A stretch of DNA of 64,000 bases from Halovulum sp039180525 (GCA_039180525.1 JBCDDF010000004.1:1-64000); one strand, 5' to 3'. Shown: positions 1 to 8,636, counted from the stretch's first letter. Notes: generated from the letters alone by a model not told the origin. Translations and numbers: made by a program.

Positions 1-756
1 ACGATCCCCCCCCTCCTTGAGTGCGCCCATTTCACCCCCTCCGTGGGTTTGTGGCCGCTCAATTTTCCACAACGCCCGTTTTTAATCAAAATTTTATTAT
101 GGTTCATATCCAAACTTCTATTAAATTGGGGCTCCAACAACCCCATGGAGGGGATAATTGCGGCTCATGCATGCAGGGATGGAAAGTAAGTGGCAGTCAT
201 ATTTGTTATCACTTTAGTGAAAAGAAAGAATGTGCAGAAGCTGGAGAAAATCAACATTGATGCTGTGAGGTTTCTTTTACTTCTTCCCATATTTTAACAC
301 GTGGGACGTGTTTGGCGATATTAGGGTTTCATGCAGCCAGGGAAAGAAAGTTAATGGCAGCTATATACTGCTGCTCATTCAAATGATGAGGGAGAAATTC
401 CTGTGTGCGGGGTCTGGGTGTTGCAGTCGGCTGCGCGCGCGTTCTGTCCGACTGCGTGACTTTTGCAGTAAGCAAAGGGTTGTGGGATCGAGTCTGCCCA
501 GAGGCAGTATTAGGTGTCCTGACCTAGCCCCAGCCTATTTAGTTCTCCTCACTCTCGCCATAGAACCTCGTATTTGGTGGACGTTTAACCTCAATAAAAA
601 GAGTAGTTCTTGTGCATAAGTTGGAGAATAGCCACTTCCGTGGATAGCATTATACTCTATATATTTATATATGCAGCTTTTTATATATTTTTACGTCTCA
701 TGTTCTGATTCGTAACTTCTGAAGCTTCAATTGACTCTCCACTGCTGGCGTTTCAG
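1..756. other. Eukaryotic non-coding DNA (intron/intergenic)
   Basis: This stretch is AT-rich, with runs such as the TATATATTTATATA-like tract near 655-680. It has no credible bacterial gene and no Shine-Dalgarno or codon bias like the rest of the window. It leads into a polypyrimidine-poor but usable splice acceptor (TTTCAG at 751-756) of the frequenin exon, so at least its right part is best read as an intron. Two diverged copies of a ~34-bp sequence lie at 170-202 and 330-366. A tRNA-like block lies at about 410-500. Nothing else is recognised. Confidence 0.7.
410..600 (+). repeat. Possible tRNA-derived SINE
   Basis: A TTGCAGTCGGCTG-like string (421-433) resembles an RNA polymerase III A box. 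GGGATCGAGTC (484-494) resembles a B box about 55 bp further on, as in a tRNA gene. The in-between segment includes ACTGCGTGACTTTTGCAG, which could be a degenerate anticodon arm region. No good cloverleaf forms, so this is not a functional tRNA. A tRNA-derived short interspersed element in an animal genome is the inference, and the 3' limit is a guess. Confidence 0.35.
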
Positions 757-845
757 GGGCGTTTCGTCTGTACGACGTGGACAACGATGGCTTCATCACG
801 AGGGCAGAGATGTACAACATAGTCGAGGCCATCTGCCAGATGGTG
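757..845 (+). CDS. Frequenin / NCS-1 exon (EF-hand 3), eukaryotic
   Basis: An 89-nt exon lies between an acceptor TTTCAG (751-756) and a donor GTGAGT (846-851). Its first two bases (GG) complete a split Trp codon, after which 29 codons read AFRLYDVDNDGFITRAE and then MYNIVEAICQMV. The loop DVDNDGFITRAE is a canonical 12-residue EF-hand with calcium ligands at positions 1, 3, 5, 7, 9 and 12. It matches EF-hand 3 of the neuronal calcium sensor frequenin/NCS-1 and looks closer to the arthropod version (MYNIV) than to the vertebrate one (MLDIV), from memory. Frequenin tunes neurotransmitter release and phosphatidylinositol-4-kinase. Neighbouring exons are not visible in the window. The reading frame is not the one of the longest local ORF. 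Confidence 0.85.
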
Positions 846-1961
846 GTGAGTTTCAGACATACACATCCAAGTCCTGGGGAGTGGCGGCTGGGCATATTTT
901 AGAAAATTTCCGAATAAAATGGAAAACAAAACGTAAAAAATTGCAGCGCAGATTGGAATGATACCGCCGTTAGAAATTAACAAAACATCGTTAAAGCCCC
1001 ATGAGGCTTCATATTTGCGGCCGCCTGCCGCAAATACACCATGGATGATGTATTTGCTCCCATGTCTGAACATAGCTGGGCTAGAGTAAGGCCAATAATG
1101 AAGAGTCCCATAAAGCTATACCTAATCTGTGTTATTCTGTATGGATAAAGTATCATGTCTCAAGTTTGATCTTTTGAAAGTGGCCAGGGCATTGCTGGGC
1201 TGGATTTTACATTAAAACCTCGCTTCAGCTCACAAGGAGTAATTCAATTTTGAGGAATCGGAAGCTTTCCATAGCATTGTATTATTATGCAGTTTCCTAT
1301 TTTAATGCGAATATATTTATTGTCAATGGTAAAAACCACAGGGATATCCTACGCCTTTCTTAAACCTTTACCCGTAAATTGACAGACGATCTAAATCACA
1401 TGCAAATTAGGTGTCAAAAGCCCTCGCGGGAGCCCGCTGCAGGCTATTTTCATTCTGTTACTACGTGCCTCAGAGAGACCCAGGCTCAGCATTCTACCAA
1501 CAAAGTACCAGAGGAGAAGACAGTGAATAGAAGCTGTATTTTATGAGACAGATTGAGGTCACAAGTCACGCCTAAGTAAGCCGTCTTCAGCCGTAATCCA
1601 TTCCAGCATCCCCAGTGCAGTCCAGCCGAGCTGACTCGGAGCACCCGGCAGTTGAAGCTAAGAACAGTGGCGGATTCAGGGGAGGGGGGACGAACCGGGC
1701 AATTACTCCCCCAAACCTCCTAATTTTTGATGATTTTCTTTAAGAAAATATGTGCTTTCCACGATGCTGGGCCCCATTGCCCCACTCCCCAAGCCGTTGG
1801 TCTTAATTCGACCAAACGCTCCAGGTTCGACCTACAAACGCTCCCCCGGAGCATTTGCCTGACGGTCTCACCGTTTCAGCACCGAACGGGCGGAGCCTTG
1901 GCGGGTTCGGAACCACGCCCACCGCTTGCGCGGCCGCTGCGGTGAAGGGTAGGGCACGTCC
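846..1961. other. Eukaryotic intron-like DNA passing into bacterial intergenic DNA
   Basis: The part from 846 to about 1735 is AT-rich, non-coding and intron-like, following the frequenin donor site. Composition becomes GC-rich from about 1775, and bacterial in style by about 1870, just before the first bacterial gene at 1962. No sharp junction, target-site duplication or insertion-sequence end is evident by eye. The join therefore lies somewhere in 1735-1870. Confidence 0.6.
1665..1800. mobile_element. Interspersed-repeat terminus (hAT-like, tentative)
   Basis: The string CAGTGGCGGATTCAGGGGAG starts at 1665 and runs into a G-rich tract. CAGTGGCGGATnnAGGGG-type ends are, to my memory, typical of abundant DNA-transposon-derived repeats in invertebrate genomes. 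A C-rich, roughly complementary zone follows near 1705-1720 and again near 1770-1795, as in a short non-autonomous element. No transposase is present. The call rests on motif memory only. Confidence 0.35.
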
Positions 1962-3593
1962 ATGCCCGTGACACAGACCATTCCTGACCGTCTGCTGGCG
2001 CCGGCGGCGGATTGGGCGGCGCTGCGGGCGGGGTTTCGATGGCCGCTGCCGGCGCGGATGAACATCGCGGAGTTATGCTGCACGCGCTGGGCGCGGCGCG
2101 CGCCCGCGCGGGTGGCGATGCAAATCGTGCGGGAGGACGGGCCGGCGCGGGCCGTGAGCTATGCGGCACTGGAGCGGGACGCGAACCGCCTGGCGCATGT
2201 GCTGGCGGCGCAGGGCGTGGGGCGCGGCGACCGGGTGGCGGTGGTACTGCCGCAGATGCTGGAGACGGTACTGACGCATGTGGCGGCCTATAAGCTTGGC
2301 GCCATCGTCGTACCGCTATTCACGCTGTTCGGCGAAGACGGGCTGCTGTTCCGGTTGGCCGACAGTGGCGCCGCGGCGCTGGTGACCGATGCTGCCAATC
2401 TGCCCAAGATCACGGCGCTGCGCGACCGGTTGCCGGATCTGGCCACCGTTCTGTGCACCGACGGGCCTGGGCCGGGGGCGTTGGCCTTCTGGCCCTTGGT
2501 CGCGCGTGCGGCGGACACGCCGGTCGCGGCCGACACGGGCCCCGAGGATCCGGCGTTTCTGAGCTATACCTCGGGCACCACGGGTCCGCCGAAGGGCGCG
2601 CTGCACGGGCATCGGGTGCTGCTCGGCCATCTGCCGGGGGTGGAGCTGCATCACAATTTTCTGCCGCAGCCGGGCGACCGGCTTTGGACCCCGGCCGATT
2701 GGGCCTGGATGGGCGGGCTGGCCAATGTAATGCTGCCGGCGCTCTTCTATGGTGTGCCGCTTGTGGCGTACCGCATGGCGAAGTTCGACCCCGACCGCGC
2801 GGTCCGCTTGATGGCGGATCTGGGCATCCGCAACGTCTTTCTTCCGCCCACCGCGCTGAAGCTGATGCGCCAAGCGCCGCCGCCACGCGGGCTGGGCCCG
2901 CGCTCGGTCGCCTCGGGTGGGGAGGCGCTGGGGGCGGAGATGCTGGACTGGGGGCGCGGTGTCTTTGGGGTCGAGATCAACGAGTTCTACGGTCAGACCG
3001 AATGCAATCTGGTGTTGAGCAATTGCGCGGCCGTGGCGCTGCCGGTACCGGGCGCAATGGGCCGCGCGGTGCCGGGGCACGATGTGGCCGTGCTGGGAGG
3101 CGATGGCACGCCGCTGCCCCCTGGCGAGACGGGAGAGATCGCCGTGCGGCGGCCCGATCCGGGCATGTTCCTTGAATACTGGAATCGTCCGGACAAGACC
3201 GCGGAGAAGTTTCGCGGTGACTGGATGCTGACCGGAGATACCGGCCGGGTCGAGGCGGACGGGCTGTTTCGGTTCTCTGCCCGCACCGACGATGTGATCA
3301 CGTCCTCGGGCTATCGCATCGGCCCGAGCGAAATCGAGGATTGCCTGACCGGGCATCCCGGGGTGGCAATGGCCGCCGTCGTCGGCCTGCCCGACCCGGT
3401 GCGAACGGAATATGTCTGCGCCTTCGTCGTGCCGCGGGACGGCGGCTCCCCCGCATTGGGAAAAGCGCTGATCGCCCATGTCCGCGCCCGCCTTTCGCCG
3501 CATGTCGCCCCGCGCGAGGTGCGCTTCGTCGCCGATCTACCAATGACCGCCACTGGCAAGATCATGCGCCGGGCGTTGAAAGAGGGTGCGTGA
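1962..3593 (+). CDS. Acyl-CoA synthetase (AMP-forming)
   Basis: This 543-aa adenylate-forming enzyme activates a carboxylic acid to its acyl-CoA through an acyl-AMP. The ANL-superfamily motifs are in order: the phosphate loop YTSGTTGPPKGALHG (about residue 200), NEFYGQTE (about 340), MLTGDTG (about 420), the hinge RTDDVITSSGYRIGPSEIE (about 440) and TGKIMRR near the C-terminus, with the catalytic Lys. Length and motif spacing fit the acetyl/medium-chain acyl-CoA synthetase branch, but the substrate cannot be told. It is the first bacterial gene after the eukaryotic segment and appears complete. The ATG has a purine-rich GGGTAGGG about 8 nt upstream. Confidence 0.88.
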   Translation: MPVTQTIPDRLLAPAADWAALRAGFRWPLPARMNIAELCCTRWARRAPARVAMQIVREDGPARAVSYAALERDANRLAHVLAAQGVGRGDRVAVVLPQMLETVLTHVAAYKLGAIVVPLFTLFGEDGLLFRLADSGAAALVTDAANLPKITALRDRLPDLATVLCTDGPGPGALAFWPLVARAADTPVAADTGPEDPAFLSYTSGTTGPPKGALHGHRVLLGHLPGVELHHNFLPQPGDRLWTPADWAWMGGLANVMLPALFYGVPLVAYRMAKFDPDRAVRLMADLGIRNVFLPPTALKLMRQAPPPRGLGPRSVASGGEALGAEMLDWGRGVFGVEINEFYGQTECNLVLSNCAAVALPVPGAMGRAVPGHDVAVLGGDGTPLPPGETGEIAVRRPDPGMFLEYWNRPDKTAEKFRGDWMLTGDTGRVEADGLFRFSARTDDVITSSGYRIGPSEIEDCLTGHPGVAMAAVVGLPDPVRTEYVCAFVVPRDGGSPALGKALIAHVRARLSPHVAPREVRFVADLPMTATGKIMRRALKEGA

Positions 3594-3681
3594 GGCGGGT
3601 CGTCCGCGCGGTATGGACGGTGCGTGCTGTTGACGAAACCGCCCGCACCAGCATCTTAGCCGGACGAGGGGGAGCAACGCC

Positions 3682-5454
3682 ATGGATCCGATCGTTTTTT
3701 TCGCGCTGGTCGGCGCGTTCGGCATTGGCGCGCAATGGCTCGCCTGGCGACTGCAGATGCCGGGCATCGTGCTGATGCTCGCCGCGGGGCTGATCGTGGG
3801 GCCGGGCCTGGGCCTGCTGGACCCCGATGCGACCTTGGGCGAACTGCTGCGCCCCATCGTCGCCATCGCCGTCGCGGTGATCCTGTTCGAGGGCGGGCTG
3901 ACGCTGAATTTCTCGGAGTTGCGTGAAACCGCACCCGCGGTGCGACGGCTGGTGCTGGTGGGCGCGCCCTTGGGTTGGCTGTTTTCCACCCTGGCGCTGC
4001 ATTTCGGTGCCGGTCTGGCTTGGGAGAGCTCTGCCGTTTTCGGCGGAATTCTGGTCGTCACCGGACCCACTGTCATCATCCCGCTCTTACGCCAGGCAAA
4101 GCTGAAAAGCCGTCCGGCCTCCGTTCTGCGGTGGGAAGCGATCGTCAACGATCCGGTCGGCGCGCTTTGCGCGGTGCTCGCCTTCGAGGTCGTGGCCGCC
4201 ATCGCCGGCGCAAGCACGCTTTTGAAAGCGGCGGAGCATTTCGCGCTGGGCCTGACCGTCGCCGCCATCGTCGGCTATGCCGCCGGCCGCGCCGTGGCCT
4301 GGGCGTTTCGGCGCGGGCACGTACCGGAATACATGAAAGTCCCGGTGCTGTTCGGTGCGGTCCTGGCGGTCTATGCCTCCACCGACAGTCTGCTGCATGA
4401 AAGCGGGCTTCTGGCGGTCACCGTGATGGGCGTGGTGCTGGCCAATTCGCACCTGCCATCCTTCGACGAACTGCGCCGGTTCAAGGAACATGTCACCGTG
4501 ATCCTGGTCTCGGGCGTGTTCATCCTTCTGGCGGCGGCGCTGGAGCGAGAGGTGATCTGGCAGCTCGACTGGCGGGCGCTGGTATTCATTCTGCTGATCG
4601 TGCTGGTGGCCCGGCCGCTGACAGTGCTGCTGGCGCTGATCGGCACCGGGCTCAGCTGGCAAGAAAAGGCGATCATCGCCTGGGTCGCGCCACGCGGGAT
4701 CGTGCTGGTCGCCGTGGCGGGGCTGTTCGGGGTCCGGCTGGAGGAGTTGGGCTTTGCCGATGCTGCGCTTTTGACGCCGCTGTCATTCGCGCTGGTGGCC
4801 GCCACCGTGGTCCTGTCGGGCTTTACCATCGTGCCCGTGGCGCGGGCGCTCGATCTGGTCTCCACCCATGTGCCCGGCGTGCTGATCGTGGGCGCGAGCC
4901 CCTGGGCGGTGTCGCTGGCGCAGGCCTTGGACCGGGCTGGGCGCCCGGTGATGATCGCCGATCGGAACTGGTACCGCCTAAGCGCGGTGCGGGAGGCCGA
5001 GCTTCCCCGTTACCATGGCGAGATCCTGTCCGAAGCGGCGGAACACCACCTCGACCTCAATGCCTATCAGACCCTGATCGCGGCCGGCGACAACGACGCC
5101 TACAATACCCTGGTGTGCACCGATTTCGGGCCCGAGTTCGGCCGCAACAACGTGTTTCAGATCGGCCGCAGCGACGATGGCAAGGATGCGCGCGGGCTGC
5201 CGCGCACACTGGGTGGGCGCCCGTTTGCCAATGGTCTTGGCCATAGCGAGTTGTCGCGTCGGATTGCCCAGGGTGCGCGGTTCGATCTGGTCGAGCCGGG
5301 CGCCGAGACACCCGATGACGCCAAACCTGTCGCGGTGCTGCGCAAATCCGGCGCGCTGGAGATGACCCGCAAGGACACCGTGCCCGAGCGCGGCGAGGGT
5401 GACGCGCTTTTGGTCCTGACTGCAGCGGACACGCCGGCGGCGGTCGCGGTGTAG
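3682..5454 (+). CDS. Cation:proton antiporter, CPA1 (NhaP) family
   Basis: This 590-aa integral membrane protein probably exchanges Na+ or K+ for H+. Residues 1 to about 400 form about a dozen hydrophobic segments with the CPA1 signatures FEGGLTL (about residue 75) and EAIVNDPVG (about 155), the latter containing the Asn-Asp ion-binding pair. From about 400 on is a cytoplasmic part with a Rossmann-like GVLIVGASPWAVSLA, which resembles TrkA-N nucleotide-binding domains. The rest is soluble and may be regulatory. The start is supported by GAGGGGGAG upstream of the ATG. It stands alone, and a perfect palindrome after its stop is a likely terminator. Confidence 0.87.
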   Translation: MDPIVFFALVGAFGIGAQWLAWRLQMPGIVLMLAAGLIVGPGLGLLDPDATLGELLRPIVAIAVAVILFEGGLTLNFSELRETAPAVRRLVLVGAPLGWLFSTLALHFGAGLAWESSAVFGGILVVTGPTVIIPLLRQAKLKSRPASVLRWEAIVNDPVGALCAVLAFEVVAAIAGASTLLKAAEHFALGLTVAAIVGYAAGRAVAWAFRRGHVPEYMKVPVLFGAVLAVYASTDSLLHESGLLAVTVMGVVLANSHLPSFDELRRFKEHVTVILVSGVFILLAAALEREVIWQLDWRALVFILLIVLVARPLTVLLALIGTGLSWQEKAIIAWVAPRGIVLVAVAGLFGVRLEELGFADAALLTPLSFALVAATVVLSGFTIVPVARALDLVSTHVPGVLIVGASPWAVSLAQALDRAGRPVMIADRNWYRLSAVREAELPRYHGEILSEAAEHHLDLNAYQTLIAAGDNDAYNTLVCTDFGPEFGRNNVFQIGRSDDGKDARGLPRTLGGRPFANGLGHSELSRRIAQGARFDLVEPGAETPDDAKPVAVLRKSGALEMTRKDTVPERGEGDALLVLTAADTPAAVAV

Positions 5455-5472
5455 GCGCGCGGCGACCTCACC

Positions 5473-5499
5473 GTAGGATGGGGATTATCCCCATCCTAC
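5473..5499. terminator. Perfect palindrome between convergent genes, likely bidirectional terminator/repeat
   Basis: GTAGGATGGGGA, the 3-nt loop TTA, then TCCCCATCCTAC form a perfect 12-bp-arm hairpin. It sits between the stops of the convergent antiporter gene and the small lipoprotein gene, so it could terminate both transcripts. There is no U tract. GTAGGATGGG-type palindromes also occur as dispersed repeats in Rhodobacterales, from memory, so it may be a repeat copy as well. Confidence 0.6.
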
Positions 5500-5564
5500 A
5501 ACGCATTGCTCGAACCTCAGCGGTTCGCGGCGCGCCACCGGCGCTGCCATCGCGGCATCGGACG

Positions 5565-5678
5565 TCAGATCGCGTTGTCGATCGCCTGGCCCGTATTGGT
5601 GATGTCGCGGCCGACGCCTTTGATGGTTTCGCACCCGGCGAGCGTTGCCAGTATCAGGACAAGGGCAAGAATGCGCAT
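5565..5678 (-). CDS. Entericidin A/B-like small lipoprotein
   Basis: This 37-aa protein begins MRILALVLILATLAGC and ends with ETIKGVGRDITNTGQAIDNAI. A lipobox LAGC places the lipidated Cys at residue 16. The mature peptide carries the entericidin motif (C-ET-I-KGVGRDI, then AI). Entericidins are tiny membrane lipoproteins, implicated in Escherichia coli in a stationary-phase toxin/antidote pair. In alphaproteobacteria the role is unclear. The start is supported by GAAAGG at the right distance upstream. No second entericidin partner is seen nearby. Confidence 0.8.
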   Translation of the reverse strand: MRILALVLILATLAGCETIKGVGRDITNTGQAIDNAI

Positions 5679-5744
5679 GGGCAGCCTTTCGATCTTTGCG
5701 GGGTCGGCGAAAGCTACCCGTTGCCCGCCCTCCGTGCAATCCGC

Positions 5745-6959
5745 TCAGCCGCCGGCGAAGGGCGCGCCCCCGGGCAGATGCGGGGCGTCCTGCATCTCCA
5801 GATGCAGCGGGTCGTCGGTATAGGGTCGCTTGCGGGCGACATCCTCGTTCAGCGCGGTGCCCAGCCCCGGTTCGGTGGGCACCTCAAGAAATCCGGCGTC
5901 ATAGCGGATCGGGCGGGTCAGCAGGTCGGCATGGGCGGCGCCGGTGCCGATGGTCTCCGCAATCAGGAAGTTCGGCAGGCTGGCGGCCAGGTGCAGGTTC
6001 GCCGCCCACAGGATCGGCCCGGCGTAAAGATGCGGCGCCACCTGCGCGCCGGCGCTTTCGGCCAGGATAGCGACCTTCTTTGCCTCCCAGATGCCACCGA
6101 CCCGGCCCAGCGCCGGCTGCGCCACGGCCAGCGCGCGGGCGGCGAAAAGCGGCACGAACTCCGCCCGCGTCGTCAGCCGCTCGCCGGCGGCCACGGGCAC
6201 AGCGCTGCGCGCGGTCACCTGCGCCATCGCCGCCGCATCGTCGGGCGGCACCGGTTCTTCGAACCACAAGGGCCGGGCGGGCGCGATGGTCTCGGCCATG
6301 CGTAGCGCGCCGGCGGCGGTGAACTGGCCATGGGTGCCGAACAGCAGATCCGCCGCATCGCCCACCGCATCGCGGATCCGGGTGCAAAACGCCGCCGCGC
6401 GGGTCAGATCCTGCGGCAGCGGCTGATGCCCGCCCATGACCGTATAGGGCCCGGCCGGATCGAATTTCACCGCCGTGAACCCCTGCGCGACGCAGGCCGC
6501 GGCCGCCGCTGCGGCGCGGTCGGGATTGGCATAGAACGCCGCCGCATCCTCGCCCGGATCTGGGTAGAGATACGTATAGGCGCGCAGCCTTTCCTGCACG
6601 CGCCCGCCCAGCAGCGCATGGATCGGCCGGCCGCGATCCTGGCCGATCAGATCCCAACAGGCGATCTCCAACCCCGAAAACGCACCCATCACGGTGGGAT
6701 CCGGGCGCTGGGTGAAGCCGGCGGAATAGACCCGGCGGAAGAGCCGCTCCACATTCTCGGGGTTTGCGCCCTCGAAATGCCGCGCGAAGACATCCGCGAT
6801 CACCGCCCGCATCGCCGCGGGCCCGACCGTGGCGGCATAGCATTCGCCCCAGCCGACCATGCCGCTATCGGTGGTCAGCTTGACGAAGATGAAATAGCGC
6901 CCGCCATGGCCCGGCGGCGGGTTGGCGGCGACGATGATGTCCAGATCGGTCAGCTTCAT
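5745..6959 (-). CDS. Enolase-superfamily sugar-acid dehydratase (mandelate racemase group)
   Basis: This 404-aa protein has a capping N-terminal domain and a barrel with superfamily landmarks. They are AVKFDPAGPY (about residue 160) for the Lys strand, GTHGQF (about 215), the metal-ligand strands WFEEP (about 240) and AAGERL (about 265), and APHLYAG (about 315) with the catalytic-type His. Family members abstract the proton alpha to a carboxylate, most often to dehydrate an aldonic or aldaric acid. The exact substrate is not evident. Its start overlaps the stop of the upstream alcohol dehydrogenase gene by ATGA, so the two are co-translated and probably act in one sugar or sugar-acid route. 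Confidence 0.8.
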   Translation of the reverse strand: MKLTDLDIIVAANPPPGHGGRYFIFVKLTTDSGMVGWGECYAATVGPAAMRAVIADVFARHFEGANPENVERLFRRVYSAGFTQRPDPTVMGAFSGLEIACWDLIGQDRGRPIHALLGGRVQERLRAYTYLYPDPGEDAAAFYANPDRAAAAAAACVAQGFTAVKFDPAGPYTVMGGHQPLPQDLTRAAAFCTRIRDAVGDAADLLFGTHGQFTAAGALRMAETIAPARPLWFEEPVPPDDAAAMAQVTARSAVPVAAGERLTTRAEFVPLFAARALAVAQPALGRVGGIWEAKKVAILAESAGAQVAPHLYAGPILWAANLHLAASLPNFLIAETIGTGAAHADLLTRPIRYDAGFLEVPTEPGLGTALNEDVARKRPYTDDPLHLEMQDAPHLPGGAPFAGG

Positions 6960-8083
6960 GCGCGCACGGTCGCCGCGGCGGCGGCTCTGTCAAGCCCGGC
7001 CGCGGTGTCGCCCAGGACGATGACGTTGCGCAGGCTGCGCCCCGCCCGCGCATCGGCGATGGCGGCGTTGATCCGATCCAGCGGGTAGCGTCCGGTGACC
7101 AGTTCATCCAGCAGCAGTTCTTTGGCGCGATAGCGGTCGATCAGCCAGGGGATGTCGCGCACCGGCAGCGATTGGCCCATGCGCGAGCCCAGGATGCGCT
7201 GGTTCAACGCCGCGAGCGTTGTGGGCGCGTAAGGCACCTCGACCCCTGCCGGAGGCAGTCCGACAAGCACCACCGCCCCACCGGGCGCCAGCAGTGCCGG
7301 TGCGGACTGGAACACCGCCGGCGCGCCGACGGTCACAAAGACGTAGTCGACGCCGCCGGCGGACAGATCGCGCACCGTCTCGCTCAGATCGGGATCGTCG
7401 CCGTGCAACCCGTGCGTGGCACCGAATTCCCGCGCCAGCCGTAGCCGATCCTGGGATAGGTCCACCGCCAGGATCAGCCCTGCCTTGGCCAACCGCGCGC
7501 CCTGGATCGCGTTCAGCCCCACCCCTCCGGCGCCGATCACGGCACAGTTTTGCCCCGGTGCCAGCGCCGCGGTGTTGCGCACCGCACCGACCCCGGTCAA
7601 CACGCCACAGGCCAGGCAGGCGGCCACCGCCATATCCATATCGTGAGGGATCGCCACGACCTGGCTGCGATCGACCACCACCGCCTCGGCAAAGGCCCCC
7701 GTGGCCATGCCTTGGGCTACGGCGGCGCCCCGCGCGTCGCGGATGGGACTTGGCGCCGCGTCAAATGCCTGTGCGCAACTCGTGGGCGCGCCGCCGGCAC
7801 AGGCCGGGCAGGTGCCGCAATGGCGGATCAGCGTCACGAGTACCGGCTGACCCACGCTCAGCCCGTCGACGCCCGCGCCGGCGGCGGTGACATAGCCCGA
7901 TGCCTCGTGTCCCAGCACCATCGGCAGGTCGCCACCCCAGGCGCCGTCGGCATAGGCGATGTCGGAATGGCAGATCGCACAGGCGGCGATGCGCACCGCG
8001 ACCTCGCCCGGGCCGGGAGGGGCCAGCGTCACTTCTTCCACGCTGAGCGGGGCGCCGAAGGCGCGGCATAGGGCAGCTTTCAT
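6956..8083 (-). CDS. Zinc-dependent alcohol dehydrogenase (MDR family)
   Basis: This 375-aa medium-chain dehydrogenase/reductase has the catalytic-zinc elements AICHSDIAY (Cys about 37) and GHEASG (His about 60). The structural-zinc cluster HCGTCPACAGGAPTSC lies around 90-105, and the NAD(P)-binding AVIGAGGVGLNA around 180. It should oxidise an alcohol or polyol, or reduce the matching carbonyl. It is the first gene of a two-gene unit with the enolase-superfamily enzyme and overlaps it by 4 bp. The 133 bp upstream, towards the DUF1801 gene, show no clear promoter. Confidence 0.87.
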   Translation of the reverse strand: MKAALCRAFGAPLSVEEVTLAPPGPGEVAVRIAACAICHSDIAYADGAWGGDLPMVLGHEASGYVTAAGAGVDGLSVGQPVLVTLIRHCGTCPACAGGAPTSCAQAFDAAPSPIRDARGAAVAQGMATGAFAEAVVVDRSQVVAIPHDMDMAVAACLACGVLTGVGAVRNTAALAPGQNCAVIGAGGVGLNAIQGARLAKAGLILAVDLSQDRLRLAREFGATHGLHGDDPDLSETVRDLSAGGVDYVFVTVGAPAVFQSAPALLAPGGAVVLVGLPPAGVEVPYAPTTLAALNQRILGSRMGQSLPVRDIPWLIDRYRAKELLLDELVTGRYPLDRINAAIADARAGRSLRNVIVLGDTAAGLDRAAAAATVRA

Positions 8084-8216
8084 CCGCGGGCACCTCTGGG
8101 CCGGTTTCGACCGCTCTTGCCGCGTGGCCGCTACGCCGTCTGGTGCGAAAGCGACATCGCCATGCCGCTGCCCGGCGATTTGACGCCGGTCGCGCCGCGC
8201 GTCTACCGGCCGACCG

Positions 8217-8636
8217 TCAGTCCAGGTGATAGGTCAGCGCAGCGGCGATCAGCAGCCGCAATGGCGCAGGGGGCGGCACGGCCGGATCCAGATGCACGCC
8301 GCGATTGCCCTCGAAGGTGAACGCGCCGGGCTCGAACGCGCGGAAATCGCCGATGATCGTGGTGTTGCAATGGGCATAGATCGCCGCGCCGCCCGTCTTG
8401 GGGGCGCCCAGCCGAAGCGGGGAGCCGATGCCGCGCTTTGCCGGCGCATAGCTCGGCTGGCCCCATTTCAGCGTCTCGGTCAGCGGGCCGACCTGCGGCA
8501 TGCCCGCGGCGGTGTCGAAGATCATCGCCCTGAGCCGCATCAGTCCGGGGCGGGCGGCGTCGGGAAAGGCGGCGAATGCCGCGGCGACAGCGTCATTGGC
8601 GAACGGCGGGCCGGAGAAGAGGACGTTCGCGCTCAC
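8217..8636 (-). CDS. DUF1801 family protein
   Basis: This 139-aa soluble protein has the DUF1801 (YdhG-like) pattern: LRAMIFDTAAGMPQVGPLTETLKWGQPSY and an AIYAHC strand in the middle. No enzymatic activity is established for the family. Its start overlaps the stop of the aldo/keto reductase gene (ATGA, 8633-8636), so it is the second gene of that pair. Confidence 0.8.
   Translation of the reverse strand: MSANVLFSGPPFANDAVAAAFAAFPDAARPGLMRLRAMIFDTAAGMPQVGPLTETLKWGQPSYAPAKRGIGSPLRLGAPKTGGAAIYAHCNTTIIGDFRAFEPGAFTFEGNRGVHLDPAVPPPAPLRLLIAAALTYHLD

Noticed and set aside
1..1961. Ancient lateral transfer of an animal gene into the bacterium
   Set aside because: The exon keeps its introns and splice signals and the flank has animal-type repeats, which fits raw host DNA, not a domesticated gene.
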